NCBI RefSeq assembly: GCF_000172975.1
Contig: NZ_ABTR02000001.1
Location: forward strand, 2,208,501 to 2,272,500
DNA from: Dethiosulfovibrio peptidovorans DSM 11002
Lineage (GTDB): Bacteria > Synergistota > Synergistia > Synergistales > Dethiosulfovibrionaceae
Length of the DNA: 64,000 bases
Direction: 5' to 3'
The position numbers and the translations under genes are program-made. This document shows, in pieces, positions 26,567 through 34,726 of the stretch; position 1 is the first letter of the stretch; each line of letters opens with the position of its first letter. A model generated the notes under the pieces. The model made no database searches. It was not told the DNA's origin and worked only from the letters and a program-made list of their open reading frames with translations.

Positions 26567-27751
26567 TTGAACCTAAGGACTCCCGACTACGGTTCTCTTA
26601 GAGGCAAGAAAGTCCTGGTGAGGGTGGACTTCAACGTTCCGTTAAAAAACGGTCTCGTATCGGACGATACAAGGATAAGGGCCCACCTGCCGACATTGAA
26701 GGCCTTGAGGGACGCTGGAGCTATCGTAGCTTTGGCCTCCCATCTAGGTCGTCCGAAAGGCAAAATAAATCCGGAGTTCAGCCTGAAGACGGTACTGCCG
26801 GCAGCGGAAAAGCTGCTCGGCCCCATAGAGTTCGTCGAGGACTGCGTCGGTCCCAAAGTGGAGAAGGCCCTGAGAAATTCGACGGGGAAGATCCTACTGT
26901 TGGAGAACACCAGATTCCACGAGGAAGAAGAGGCCAACGACCCCGACTTTTCCCGTTCCATGGCGGCTCCTTTCGAGGTATTCCTGTTGGATGCCTTCAG
27001 TGCATCTCACAGAGCTCATGCTTCCACCGTAGGAGTTCAGGAACACCTCAATTCCTACGCTGGTTACCTTTTGGACGAGGAAATATCCGCATTGTCAAAG
27101 GTGAGAGACCATTCCGAACCTCCTTTCGTGCTCGTATTGGGAGGAGCGAAGGTATCGGATAAGATAGGGGTCATAGATAACCTCATGTCCAAGGTGTCCT
27201 CCATAGTGATAGGAGGGGGCATGGCCTTCACGTTCCTCAAGGCAAAAGGTGGTACGGTGGGCAGATCCCTTCTCGACGAGGGACACCTTGATTTTGCCGC
27301 TTCCATGCTGGAGAAGGCGGAAAAATCGGGCGTGACGGTGGAGCTACCTGTCGACGTCGTAGCGGCTACATCTATAGAGGATCTATCGAGTCTTACTTCC
27401 TGTCCCGCCGACGAAATTCCCGACGATTTGATGGGGTTGGATATAGGCCCCGAATCCGTAAAGGCTTTTTCTAAAATCATCGAAGGTGCAAAGACAATAC
27501 TCTGGAACGGACCGTCCGGGGTTTTCGAAGTCGAGACTTTCTCCAAGGGAACCAAGGGTCTATGCTACGCCGTGGCCAAAGCCACATCGCAAGGGGCTTT
27601 CTCCGTAGTAGGTGGAGGAGACACTGCCTCGGCGGTATCCTTGATGGGATATAGGTCGAAGGTCTCCCATGTGTCCACCGGAGGAGGAGCCAGCCTCGAG
27701 TTCTGCGAGGGCAAAGTCCTTCCTGGCATAGCTCCTCTTCTGCTCGATTAA
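26567..27751 (+). CDS. pgk: Phosphoglycerate kinase
   Basis: Transfers phosphate between 1,3-bisphosphoglycerate and ADP. 394 aa, monomeric-length. KVLVRVDFNVPLKNG near the N-terminus, SHLGRPKG, LLENTRFH, VLGGAKVSDKI and the C-terminal GGGDTASAV loop are intact. The start is TTG, three bases after the gap stop, with the GGAAGGGG region upstream. tpiA begins 13 bases downstream. Confidence 0.97.
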   Translation: MNLRTPDYGSLRGKKVLVRVDFNVPLKNGLVSDDTRIRAHLPTLKALRDAGAIVALASHLGRPKGKINPEFSLKTVLPAAEKLLGPIEFVEDCVGPKVEKALRNSTGKILLLENTRFHEEEEANDPDFSRSMAAPFEVFLLDAFSASHRAHASTVGVQEHLNSYAGYLLDEEISALSKVRDHSEPPFVLVLGGAKVSDKIGVIDNLMSKVSSIVIGGGMAFTFLKAKGGTVGRSLLDEGHLDFAASMLEKAEKSGVTVELPVDVVAATSIEDLSSLTSCPADEIPDDLMGLDIGPESVKAFSKIIEGAKTILWNGPSGVFEVETFSKGTKGLCYAVAKATSQGAFSVVGGGDTASAVSLMGYRSKVSHVSTGGGASLEFCEGKVLPGIAPLLLD

Positions 27752-27764
27752 GGCGGTAGGAGCC

Positions 27765-28508
27765 ATGAAAAACTATCTTTTCGGAAACTGGAAGATGAAC
27801 ATGAACGGGGCTGAGATAGACCGTTTTTTTAAAGATCTATCCTCCGGTTTTCCTGAAAAATCGGAAACGGTAATGGCTATATTTCCTCCATTCGTCTATC
27901 TGGAGAGAGCCGTCAAACTTGCTAAATCCATGGGCGTTGCGGACAAGCTCTCCATAGGGGTTCAGAACGTTCACGAGGCTGACAAGGGGGCCTATACGGG
28001 CGAGATATCGGTGAAAATGGCCCTGGACTGTGGAGCAGAATACAGCTTGATCGGTCATAGCGAGAGACGTCATGTCTTTGGAGAATCGGAAGAACGTATA
28101 GCGGCCAAGGTGAACGCCTGTTGTAGCCGAGGCCTGAAGACCGTTTTATGCGTAGGAGAGACGCTGGAGGAGCGGGATAGGGGAGTTACCTGGGAGACGA
28201 TCGAGAGGCAGTTGAAATCCGGACTCTCCGGAGATAAAATCCCGTCCGATTCTATCGTAGTGGCCTACGAGCCCGTATGGGCTATAGGGACGGGACGTTC
28301 TGCCTCTCCTGAGGACGCCCAGGAAGTATGCGGGGCCATAAGAAAATGGCTCTCAGGTCGCTTTCCCGGTGCCACAATTCCCATCCTATACGGAGGAAGC
28401 GTAAAACCGGATAATTCGGAAAGTCTGTTCTCTATGACCGACATAGACGGCGGACTCGTAGGAGGAGCTTCCTTAGATCCTGGATCTTTCCTGAATATGG
28501 TTCGATAA
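27765..28508 (+). CDS. tpiA: Triosephosphate isomerase
   Basis: TIM-barrel isomerase, 247 aa. GNWKMN at the N-terminus holds the catalytic lysine, the catalytic histidine lies in IGHSERR, the catalytic glutamate in VAYEPVWAIGTG, and the phosphate loop is YGGSVKPDN. The gene is complete; an insertion sequence begins 30 bases after its stop, before any terminator. Confidence 0.97.
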   Translation: MKNYLFGNWKMNMNGAEIDRFFKDLSSGFPEKSETVMAIFPPFVYLERAVKLAKSMGVADKLSIGVQNVHEADKGAYTGEISVKMALDCGAEYSLIGHSERRHVFGESEERIAAKVNACCSRGLKTVLCVGETLEERDRGVTWETIERQLKSGLSGDKIPSDSIVVAYEPVWAIGTGRSASPEDAQEVCGAIRKWLSGRFPGATIPILYGGSVKPDNSESLFSMTDIDGGLVGGASLDPGSFLNMVR

Positions 28509-28538
28509 AAGAGACAAAGATAGATAACGTAAAATATC

Positions 28539-28549
28539 TTTCGCACATT
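28539..28549 (+). repeat. Left terminal inverted repeat of the IS
   Basis: TTTCGCACATT, an 11-base exact match to the reverse complement of the right end. With one mismatch it may extend outward by four bases (TATC against TATG). Confidence 0.8.
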
Positions 28550-28642
28550 TACTTGAGGAAAAACTTGGCAGTAGCCCCCACAAGGGTTATGTTTTAGGTG
28601 ACAAAGCCAAAAACATATTGTCCCGAGGGAGGGCTACCGCAA

Positions 28643-29875
28643 ATGTACGATACCACAGATAACACCGGGAAGACAAAGGGTGATTCCAAGATCATAAGGA
28701 TCGACGAACAGGAGATCCGTTCCCATCTGGATCGGATAGTGAAGGGAACCGTAGAGGATACCCTGAACTCGTTGCTGGATGCCGAGGCGGACGCAATCTG
28801 CCAGGCCGGTCGTTACGAACGTACCCCGGACCGTCTGGACACCCGTGCCGGCTATTACAGCAGGAAGCTTCAGACCAAAGCCGGTGAGGTGCAGCTGAAG
28901 GTTCCGAAGCTCCGTAAACTCCCCTTCGAGACTGCGATCATCGAACGTTACCGTCGCCGTGAAAGCTCGGTGGAAGAGGCCCTGGTGGAGATGTACCTGG
29001 CCGGAGTCTCGGTCCGCAGGGTCGAGGACATCACCGAGGCCCTCTGGGGAACCCGGATAAGCCCATCTACCGTAAGCGATCTAAACAAGAAGATCTACGG
29101 CAGAATCGACGAGTGGAGAAACCGTCCTATCAGGGGTGAGCATCCCTACGTGTTTCTTGACGGTATCTGGCTCAAAAAGAGCTGGGGAGGCGAGGTCCAT
29201 AACGTCTCGATACTTATAGCCATAGGGGTCAACCAGATGGGCTATAGAGAGGTTCTGGGCGTATGCGAAGGCAGCCGAGAGGACAAGGAAAGCTGGTCCT
29301 CCTTCCTGAGGCATCTTAAAGAAAGAGGCCTGAAAGGGGTCCGTCTCGTCACCTCCGATAAAAGCATGGGGCTCTTGGAAACCCTACCCCATTTCTTCCC
29401 TGAAGCTCTGTGGCAACGTTGCATAGTTCATTTCTACCGCAACGTCTACAGTGCCGTCCCGAAGGGGAAGGCACGAGAAGTAAGCCTGATGCTGAAGGCG
29501 ATACACAACCAGGAAGACCTGAAAGCAGCCAGAGAAAAAGCTGAAGCCGTGGTCGAAAAGCTGAAGGCCATGAAACTTCAGAAAGCCGCCAAGATCGTCC
29601 AGGAAGGCTACGAGGAGACCCTGAGCTACTTCCATTTTCCCTCGGAACACTGGAAGCGGCTCAGAACCAACAATTCTCTGGAACGACTGAACCGAGAGAT
29701 CCGTCGAAGGACAAAGGTCGTGGGCAACTTCCCCGACGGGGAATCGGCCCTGATGCTGGTATCCGCCAGAGTCAGGCATGTAGCTTCCACCCAGTGGGGT
29801 AAGAGAGCCTACATGAACATGGAGCATCTCAGAGAACAGATACTGGAGCAAGAAAATAATGCCATCGTAAGCTGA
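28643..29875 (+). CDS. IS256-family (Mutator-type) DDE transposase
   Basis: 410 aa from ATG 28643, which follows GAGGGAGGG; the frame is open back to GTG 28598 but that lies in the IS end. The putative catalytic triad is complete: D in FLDGIWLKK, D in VTSDKSMGL and E in NNSLERLNREIRRR, the last being the family signature. The CIVHFYRNV segment between D2 and E matches the C/D(2)H-type motif of Mutator-like enzymes. No frameshift or early stop is present, so it may be active. Confidence 0.95.
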   Translation: MYDTTDNTGKTKGDSKIIRIDEQEIRSHLDRIVKGTVEDTLNSLLDAEADAICQAGRYERTPDRLDTRAGYYSRKLQTKAGEVQLKVPKLRKLPFETAIIERYRRRESSVEEALVEMYLAGVSVRRVEDITEALWGTRISPSTVSDLNKKIYGRIDEWRNRPIRGEHPYVFLDGIWLKKSWGGEVHNVSILIAIGVNQMGYREVLGVCEGSREDKESWSSFLRHLKERGLKGVRLVTSDKSMGLLETLPHFFPEALWQRCIVHFYRNVYSAVPKGKAREVSLMLKAIHNQEDLKAAREKAEAVVEKLKAMKLQKAAKIVQEGYEETLSYFHFPSEHWKRLRTNNSLERLNREIRRRTKVVGNFPDGESALMLVSARVRHVASTQWGKRAYMNMEHLREQILEQENNAIVS

Positions 29876-29932
29876 CACAGAAAGCCTTAAAAACCGAACA
29901 TAGCCCTATATGGGCCTGCTGAGTCAAATATT

Positions 29933-29943
29933 AATGTGCGAAA
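29933..29943 (-). repeat. Right terminal inverted repeat of the IS
   Basis: AATGTGCGAAA, the exact reverse complement of the 11-base left end. Confidence 0.8.
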
Positions 29944-29960
29944 CATACTGGACAGTACCC

Positions 29961-30002
29961 AAAGATACAGGGACGCAATTTTATATGCGTCCCTGTATCT
30001 TT
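29961..30002. terminator. 17-bp perfect hairpin, probably the original tpiA operon terminator
   Basis: AAAGATACAGGGACGCA and its exact complement are separated by an 8-base AT loop (ATTTTATA). The stem begins with A3 and ends with T3, so it could act in either direction. It is now cut off from tpiA by the IS. Confidence 0.75.
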
Positions 30003-30051
30003 GTTATCCTATAAGCAACATAAGATATATTATAGGACATGACCTCTATAA

Positions 30052-30086
30052 AGCATGGCCCGGTATACTGTGGTCCGGGCCATGCT
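30052..30086 (-). terminator. Hairpin after rsfS
   Basis: 12-bp exact stem (AGCATGGCCCGG at 30052-30063, complement at 30075-30086) starting 4 bases past the rsfS stop. On the minus strand the stem is followed by only a short T-rich stretch (TTTAT), so termination may be partial. Confidence 0.7.
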
Positions 30087-30090
30087 AAAA

Positions 30091-30438
30091 TCAGTCTTTA
30101 TTTTCAAGCTTGATGTGAGGATGATCTCCCCATATCCTCTCCAGATCGTAAAACTCCCTACCTCTTGAGCTGAAGACATGAACCAGTAGGTATCCCGCAT
30201 CTATCAAACGCCACATGGAGCTGGTCTGGCCCTCGACCGTATGAGACACCCCCAAGTCTTCTAAAGCATCCGAAGCGGCTTCGCAGAGTGTCTTCATATG
30301 AACGTCCGAGTTGGCGGTGACGACCACGAATTCCTCCGCAATGGTAGACCCCTCTCTGACGTCCATTATCGTGACGTCGTTTCCTCTTTTGTCGGAAACT
30401 GCTTTGGCTACCGAATCGGCTTGTTTGCTGTATTCCAC
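30091..30438 (-). CDS. rsfS: Ribosomal silencing factor RsfS
   Basis: Binds ribosomal protein uL14 and blocks joining of the 30S and 50S subunits in starved cells. 115 aa; the family core DVTIMDVREGSTIAEEFVV and the C-terminal VHVFSSRGREFYDLERIWGD are clear. GTG start with GGGGAGGG upstream. Last gene of the rplU-to-rsfS cluster. In Firmicutes the nadD-yqeK-rsfS order is common; here a wall-polymer ligase gene takes the middle place. Confidence 0.94.
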   Translation of the reverse strand: MEYSKQADSVAKAVSDKRGNDVTIMDVREGSTIAEEFVVVTANSDVHMKTLCEAASDALEDLGVSHTVEGQTSSMWRLIDAGYLLVHVFSSRGREFYDLERIWGDHPHIKLENKD

Positions 30439-30452
30439 GAAGATACCCTCCC

Positions 30453-31697
30453 CTATCTGTCTAAATTAGCGATTATCCTGTCTTTGTCGTGTCCCAATAT
30501 CAAAGTTGCACTATAGGAGGCCCCCCGGTCTTCTTTGACCAGATTTTCTGGGATACCGGAAAGCTTGGCCAAGGCGAGGGCGACATCTTTGGAGTCCTCT
30601 CCGGGTTTGTGGGTTATAGTGCTGTAGTGGAAGTCAAAATGTTTGGCATTGCCTACGTAAGCGACCTCTATGCCATGTTTTTCCAGTCTGGAGGATATAT
30701 TTTTTCCCAGACCTGAGGTGCCGTCTCCGTTCAAGACTGCGATAGGACGGTTTATCTCGGATACGAGATCCTCTATTACCCCTTCTTCTTTCGCTTCACC
30801 TTGACCGCTGAGGTCCATGGCACCCGACAGATCCTGACTGGACGTCAACAAAGTAGATGTCTGGAGAAGATCCGGTGACCAATAGCTGGCTCCGTTTATC
30901 ATAGCCGCCTTTCCAGGCATGGTGAAAAAAGAAATCCTATCAGGAGAGATGTCCCTTAAATAGCTTATCAACTGTAAGGCCTGACTCGGAGGTATGTCTG
31001 TCTCCACTACGGAGAGAATTTCCTCTGTTATCTCCGGCAAATGGGACATGGTAGAGGGATCGTAGAGCTTTTTAAGCAGGGCCTTCAGGAATCTCTGTTG
31101 TCTCTGAATTCGTCCTATATCGCCGAGAGCATCGTGACGAAATCGAACGTATTCGAGGGCAGTCTTGCCGTCCAGATGGCGCCATCCCTTCTTGATGTTT
31201 ATGTATAGCCCACCGGCGTTGTCCCTGTAGCGAAGATTTTTCTGAACATCGACGTCGATACCGCCGAGAGAGTCCACTATCTTAGGGAAGCTTTCATAGT
31301 TTACCGCCAAGGTATAATGTATCGGCATACCTATCAGGTTGACGACAGTTTCCTTGAGAAGGTCTACCCCACCGTAAGCGTAGGAATGATTTATCTTCTG
31401 AGTCCCATGATCCCTTATGGTCGTCCTGGTATCCCTCGGGAGAGACATCACCTTTATCCTCTTGTTGTCTATGTCCAGAGTGATGAAGGCTATAGTGTCC
31501 GATCGATGCACCCCTTCTACGTCGTCGACCCCCAAGGCCAGTATGTTTATGCTTCCGGTTTTCTCGTCGAATTGAATTTTTTGCTTTATATCCTGTGCTT
31601 CCGGAGAGACCAATCCCTTCAATCGCCAGGCTCCTCCGGCGACAGTGGCGAAGAGAGCGACGAATATAAGGAAAAGGATCCTCGTCTTTCGTACCAT
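30453..31697 (-). CDS. LytR-CpsA-Psr (LCP) family protein with LytR_C domain
   Basis: LCP enzymes transfer undecaprenyl-linked glycopolymers to peptidoglycan. 414 aa from ATG 31697 (AGAGGTG upstream): a basic N-terminus, a membrane helix at about 5-22, the LCP catalytic domain with DRSDTIAFI-like GVHRSDTIAFITLD, SLPRDTRTTI, KINHSYAYGG and YVRFRHDALGDIGRIQRQQ (pyrophosphate-binding arginines), then a C-terminal LytR_C domain (about 305-410; IAVLNGDGTSGLGKNISSRL). Which polymer it attaches in this probable diderm is unknown. Confidence 0.92.
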   Translation of the reverse strand: MVRKTRILFLIFVALFATVAGGAWRLKGLVSPEAQDIKQKIQFDEKTGSINILALGVDDVEGVHRSDTIAFITLDIDNKRIKVMSLPRDTRTTIRDHGTQKINHSYAYGGVDLLKETVVNLIGMPIHYTLAVNYESFPKIVDSLGGIDVDVQKNLRYRDNAGGLYINIKKGWRHLDGKTALEYVRFRHDALGDIGRIQRQQRFLKALLKKLYDPSTMSHLPEITEEILSVVETDIPPSQALQLISYLRDISPDRISFFTMPGKAAMINGASYWSPDLLQTSTLLTSSQDLSGAMDLSGQGEAKEEGVIEDLVSEINRPIAVLNGDGTSGLGKNISSRLEKHGIEVAYVGNAKHFDFHYSTITHKPGEDSKDVALALAKLSGIPENLVKEDRGASYSATLILGHDKDRIIANLDR

Positions 31698-31711
31698 CAA
31701 TTTCACCTCTT

Positions 31712-32350
31712 TTATGCTCTATGTCCCGATCCTTCCTTCCTGTAAAGCCCTTTCTTATCTATGAACTTCTCCACCAGAGGAGGCACTAAGTACCTTATGT
31801 TCTCCCCTTTTGCTACCCGTTTTCTTATGTCGGTGCTCGATATGGACAGAGATGGAATGGAGAGAGGAACGACCGAGTCCCTCAGAAAGCCGGGAAAGGA
31901 GATTTCTCCCTGGCTTTCATCACGATCGTAACCGGGACGACTTACCGCCACGATGGTACATAATCCGGAAAGATATTCGTGCTCATGCCAGTTCTCCATC
32001 GTCATGACCGCATCCACCCCAGTGATAAAGTAGAAAGAGGCGGTCCCCTCGGGGTACCAATGGCTCATCTCTCTCATGGTCTCCACTGTATAGCTAGGTT
32101 CATGTCTGTCTATCTCGATCCGAGAGACCCTAAAATGATCGTTTTCCAAGGTAGCCAGACAGGTCATCATATATCTGTCTTCCGGAGACGTGACTCGTCT
32201 GTCCTTTTTATGAAAAGAATCTCCAGTGGGAATAAATATAACCCTCTCCAGGCCCAAGGCGTTATAGGCTTCTTCCGCCGCTACCAGATGTCCATGATGT
32301 ATAGGATCGAAGGTTCCTCCCATCACGCCGATCTTACGGACAGAGGACAT
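31712..32350 (-). CDS. nadD: Nicotinate-nucleotide adenylyltransferase NadD
   Basis: Makes deamido-NAD from nicotinate mononucleotide and ATP. 212 aa. The nucleotidyltransferase signature GGTFDPIHHGH is at residues 11-21 and the second motif ISSTDIRKRV lies near the C-terminus. Starts 8 bases after obg. The HD-domain gene yqeK that often follows nadD is not here. Confidence 0.95.
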   Translation of the reverse strand: MSSVRKIGVMGGTFDPIHHGHLVAAEEAYNALGLERVIFIPTGDSFHKKDRRVTSPEDRYMMTCLATLENDHFRVSRIEIDRHEPSYTVETMREMSHWYPEGTASFYFITGVDAVMTMENWHEHEYLSGLCTIVAVSRPGYDRDESQGEISFPGFLRDSVVPLSIPSLSISSTDIRKRVAKGENIRYLVPPLVEKFIDKKGLYRKEGSGHRA

Positions 32351-32358
32351 GACGATTC

Positions 32359-33660
32359 TCAGTAAGCCCGTTCCGGCTGGAACTCGAACGCGACGTCGCC
32401 TATATATATGGTGTCTCCCTCCTGAGCTCCACTTGCCTCCAGAAGTTCCTCCACCTTATATTGTCTAAGTATCCTCATAAACCTCACAGCAGCCTCTTCT
32501 TGACCGAAATCGTATCTCGCGGAAGCGGCCTCTATCCTGGGATGAATCACCCTGAAGCAGCCGGACTCGTGAAGCCTGAGGATCTGGACCTTATCCCTGG
32601 TCCTTTTTTCTGGAAGATCCTCCTCCACCGTCGCGAACAACCTCGTGGTTCCCGTAGGTCTTGGATGTTCTCTGGACAGCGAGACTATATGATCCATGAA
32701 TTCCTGGACCCCTTCTCCACTCAAAGCGCTTGTAGCTATGAAGCGGATATCCCTTTGGGAGAAGAATTCATAGGTCTGATCGATCAAATTCCTGGCCGAG
32801 TCTATGTCGATCTTGTTCCCCACGACTATATAGGGTCGCTCCAACAGATCAGCGTTGTAAGCCTGGAACTCATCCAGAACGGTCTTCCATTGATTAACGA
32901 CGCTCTCGAGGGAGCCGGAGCTGAGATCCAGGACGTGGACGATTACCCTCGTCCTCTCTATATGACGAAGAAAGTAATGGCCTAGTCCTCTATTCTGATG
33001 AGCCCCTTCGATCAGTCCCGGTATGTCGGCTACGACGATTTTATCCTGGTCTATCCTCATGACTCCGAGATTAGGGGATAAAGTGGTAAAGGGATAATCG
33101 GCTATTTTAGGGGTCGCGTTGGATATCGCCGCCAAAAGGGACGATTTTCCCGCGTTAGGAACCCCTACAAGAGCTACATCGGCTATCAGTTTGAGCTCCA
33201 TGGTTATCTTTCGTTTTTCCCCGTCCTCGCCTTTTTCGGAAAAACGGGGGGCCCGTCTCCTGGAGTTGGCGAAATGAGCGTTGCCCTTCCCTCCTCTCCC
33301 GCCTCTGGCCACCAGACAGCGGTCGCCGGGCTCCACCAGATCCGCCAGCGGCTCGCCTGTCTCCTTGTCGAAGACGATGGTGCCACATGGCACCTTTATC
33401 ACCACGTCCGATGCGTTGGCACCGAATTTTTTGGCTCCCTGCCCGTGAGCCCCGTTGTCGGAAGAGATATGTCTAGAGTACTCGAAATCCGCCAGGGTAT
33501 GCAGATCCGTAGTGGCCTCGAGAAAAATATGACCGCCCCTTCCGCCGTTTCCGCCATCGGGACCTCCTTTAGGGACGAACTTCTCCCTGCGAAAGCTCAT
33601 ACATCCGTTTCCGCCTCTACCGGCAGCCACCTGTATGGTTACTATATCCACAAATTTCAT
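32359..33660 (-). CDS. obg: Obg/CgtA ribosome-assembly GTPase
   Basis: Late 50S assembly and stringent-response GTPase. 433 aa from ATG 33660, where the conserved MKFVDIVTIQVAAGRGGNGC begins and GGAGGGTAGG lies upstream; the open frame reaches 15 codons further. Domains in order: glycine-rich Obg fold (1-158), G domain with GVPNAGKSS, the DIPGLIEGA switch and NKID, then a C-terminal OCT domain (about 345-425). A terminator stands between rpmA and obg. Confidence 0.96.
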   Translation of the reverse strand: MKFVDIVTIQVAAGRGGNGCMSFRREKFVPKGGPDGGNGGRGGHIFLEATTDLHTLADFEYSRHISSDNGAHGQGAKKFGANASDVVIKVPCGTIVFDKETGEPLADLVEPGDRCLVARGGRGGKGNAHFANSRRRAPRFSEKGEDGEKRKITMELKLIADVALVGVPNAGKSSLLAAISNATPKIADYPFTTLSPNLGVMRIDQDKIVVADIPGLIEGAHQNRGLGHYFLRHIERTRVIVHVLDLSSGSLESVVNQWKTVLDEFQAYNADLLERPYIVVGNKIDIDSARNLIDQTYEFFSQRDIRFIATSALSGEGVQEFMDHIVSLSREHPRPTGTTRLFATVEEDLPEKRTRDKVQILRLHESGCFRVIHPRIEAASARYDFGQEEAAVRFMRILRQYKVEELLEASGAQEGDTIYIGDVAFEFQPERAY

Positions 33661-33691
33661 AGTTGTACCTACCCTCCAGGGTGAGAATGAC

Positions 33692-33721
33692 AAAAAACGG
33701 GCCAAGGATTACCTAGGCCCG
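33692..33721 (-). terminator. Terminator between rpmA and obg
   Basis: On the minus strand CGGGCC-T-AGG-TAAT-CCT-T-GGCCCG is followed by six Ts. It lies 67 bases beyond the rpmA stop and about 30 bases before the obg start, so obg needs read-through or its own promoter. Confidence 0.85.
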
Positions 33722-33787
33722 CTAGAAAGCTGGATAAAAGAACTTACGCTCCTGAGTAGATCACTCTCGACCAAGCAGGAAGCTCCC

Positions 33788-34081
33788 TTAAACGGCCGGG
33801 GTGAGTTCTTCTATGGTGACGTATTTTCTAGTACCCTTGTTCTTGAAACGGACGATACCGTCCTTCAAAGCAAACAGGGTGTAATCCTTGCCGAGTCCAA
33901 CGTTGACGCCGGGGTGAAAGGACGTACCTCTCTGACGAACTATGATATTGCCGGCCTTGGCTATCTGACCGTCGCTGAGCTTGAGCCCAAGCCTCTGTCC
34001 GCGAGAGTCTCTTCCGTTCGAGCTACTCCCCTGTCCCTTTTTATGGGCGAAAAACTGAAGACTTAATAGATTACGAAGCAT
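33788..34081 (-). CDS. rpmA: 50S ribosomal protein bL27 with cleavable N-terminal extension
   Basis: 97 aa from ATG 34081. The mature protein begins [15 protein letters not shown], preceded by [11 protein letters not shown]. In Firmicutes the same LQFF-A site is cut by the protease Prp, which exposes the bL27 tail that reaches the peptidyl transferase centre. The prp gene overlaps the rpmA start by 11 bases. GGAGGTG upstream of the ATG supports the start that includes the extension. The Gly-rich core and GTKGTRKYV-like end ([12 protein letters not shown]) are normal. Confidence 0.96.
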   Translation of the reverse strand: MLRNLLSLQFFAHKKGQGSSSNGRDSRGQRLGLKLSDGQIAKAGNIIVRQRGTSFHPGVNVGLGKDYTLFALKDGIVRFKNKGTRKYVTIEELTPAV

Positions 34082-34400
34082 CTTCCTGCACCTCCACCAA
34101 TTGTACATTTTCCGGATAGGTTTCCGCAAGAGCTCTGAAACTCTCGCAGATCGTTGCAGCTATCGCCTGGACCTCCGGCGATATGCCGTGCCATTCAAGG
34201 GCTATCTTTGTGTTTTCCTGGTCTACGCAACTATCCACGGGATTACCGAGGACGTCGGAAAGACCTATATGGAGAGCCTGGACAAGCGTGGTGACCGCGG
34301 CACAGACGATATCCTCCCCCGAAGGGGCATATCCTGAATGTCCCTCCACCGACAGAGCGTATATTAAACCATTCCGCCGGGAGATCACCACCTTGGTCAT
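34071..34400 (-). CDS. prp: Ribosomal-processing cysteine protease Prp
   Basis: Cleaves the N-terminal extension of bL27. 109 aa with the diagnostic motif [17 protein letters not shown]; His21 and Cys33 are the predicted catalytic pair, at the same spacing as in the S. aureus enzyme. The gene lies between rplU and rpmA as in Firmicutes (YsxB); its start overlaps the rplU stop by one base and its end overlaps rpmA. It and the LQFF site of bL27 support each other. Confidence 0.94.
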   Translation of the reverse strand: MTKVVISRRNGLIYALSVEGHSGYAPSGEDIVCAAVTTLVQALHIGLSDVLGNPVDSCVDQENTKIALEWHGISPEVQAIAATICESFRALAETYPENVQLVEVQEDAS

Positions 34401-34711
34401 CAGCCGTCGATAGAGTCTATTCTGACCAAGCTGAAGGGCTGTCTGTGCCCTCTGAATCTCCTATATTTGGTCTTGTTCTTGTACTTGAAGACGATCAGTT
34501 TCTTGTTCTTGCCGTTGGTGAGGACGGTCCCTTTTACCGAGGCTCCCTCGACATGAGGGGTCCCGACCTTAACGTCGTCATCCGAGCCTACAAGAAGAAC
34601 CTTGTCGAAGGAGACCTGATCGTTCTCCTCGATCGCCAACTTCTCGATCTTGAGTTCGTCTCCTGGCTGAACTCGATATTGTTTTCCACCTGTTTCGATT
34701 ATAGCGTACAT
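34400..34711 (-). CDS. rplU: 50S ribosomal protein bL21
   Basis: 103 aa, full length. [18 protein letters not shown] is the family N-terminus and [17 protein letters not shown] the conserved C-terminal signature. GAGGAGGAAG lies just before the ATG. First gene of rplU-prp-rpmA, with a structured leader and a strong promoter upstream. Confidence 0.97.
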   Translation of the reverse strand: MYAIIETGGKQYRVQPGDELKIEKLAIEENDQVSFDKVLLVGSDDDVKVGTPHVEGASVKGTVLTNGKNKKLIVFKYKNKTKYRRFRGHRQPFSLVRIDSIDG

Positions 34712-34726
34712 TATACTTCCTCCTCT

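Larger units (their letters stand above)
28539..29943 (+). mobile_element. IS256-family insertion sequence, about 1.4 kb, intact
   Basis: A 1405-base element bounded by TTTCGCACATT inverted repeats and carrying one intact transposase gene. Just inside the core repeats, both ends show a second, imperfect inverted block (left CAGTAGCCCCCACAAGGG; right, read inward, CAGCAGGCCCATATAGGG), each able to fold into a hairpin. No 8-9 base target duplication is visible next to the core ends, so the exact boundaries remain uncertain by a few bases. It lies between tpiA and a terminator-like hairpin. Confidence 0.85.

Noticed and set aside
29948-29960. GGACAGTACCC considered as the real right end of the IS
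   Set aside because: The similar GGCAGTAGCCC on the left is in direct, not inverted, orientation, whereas TTTCGCACATT is an exact inverted pair.
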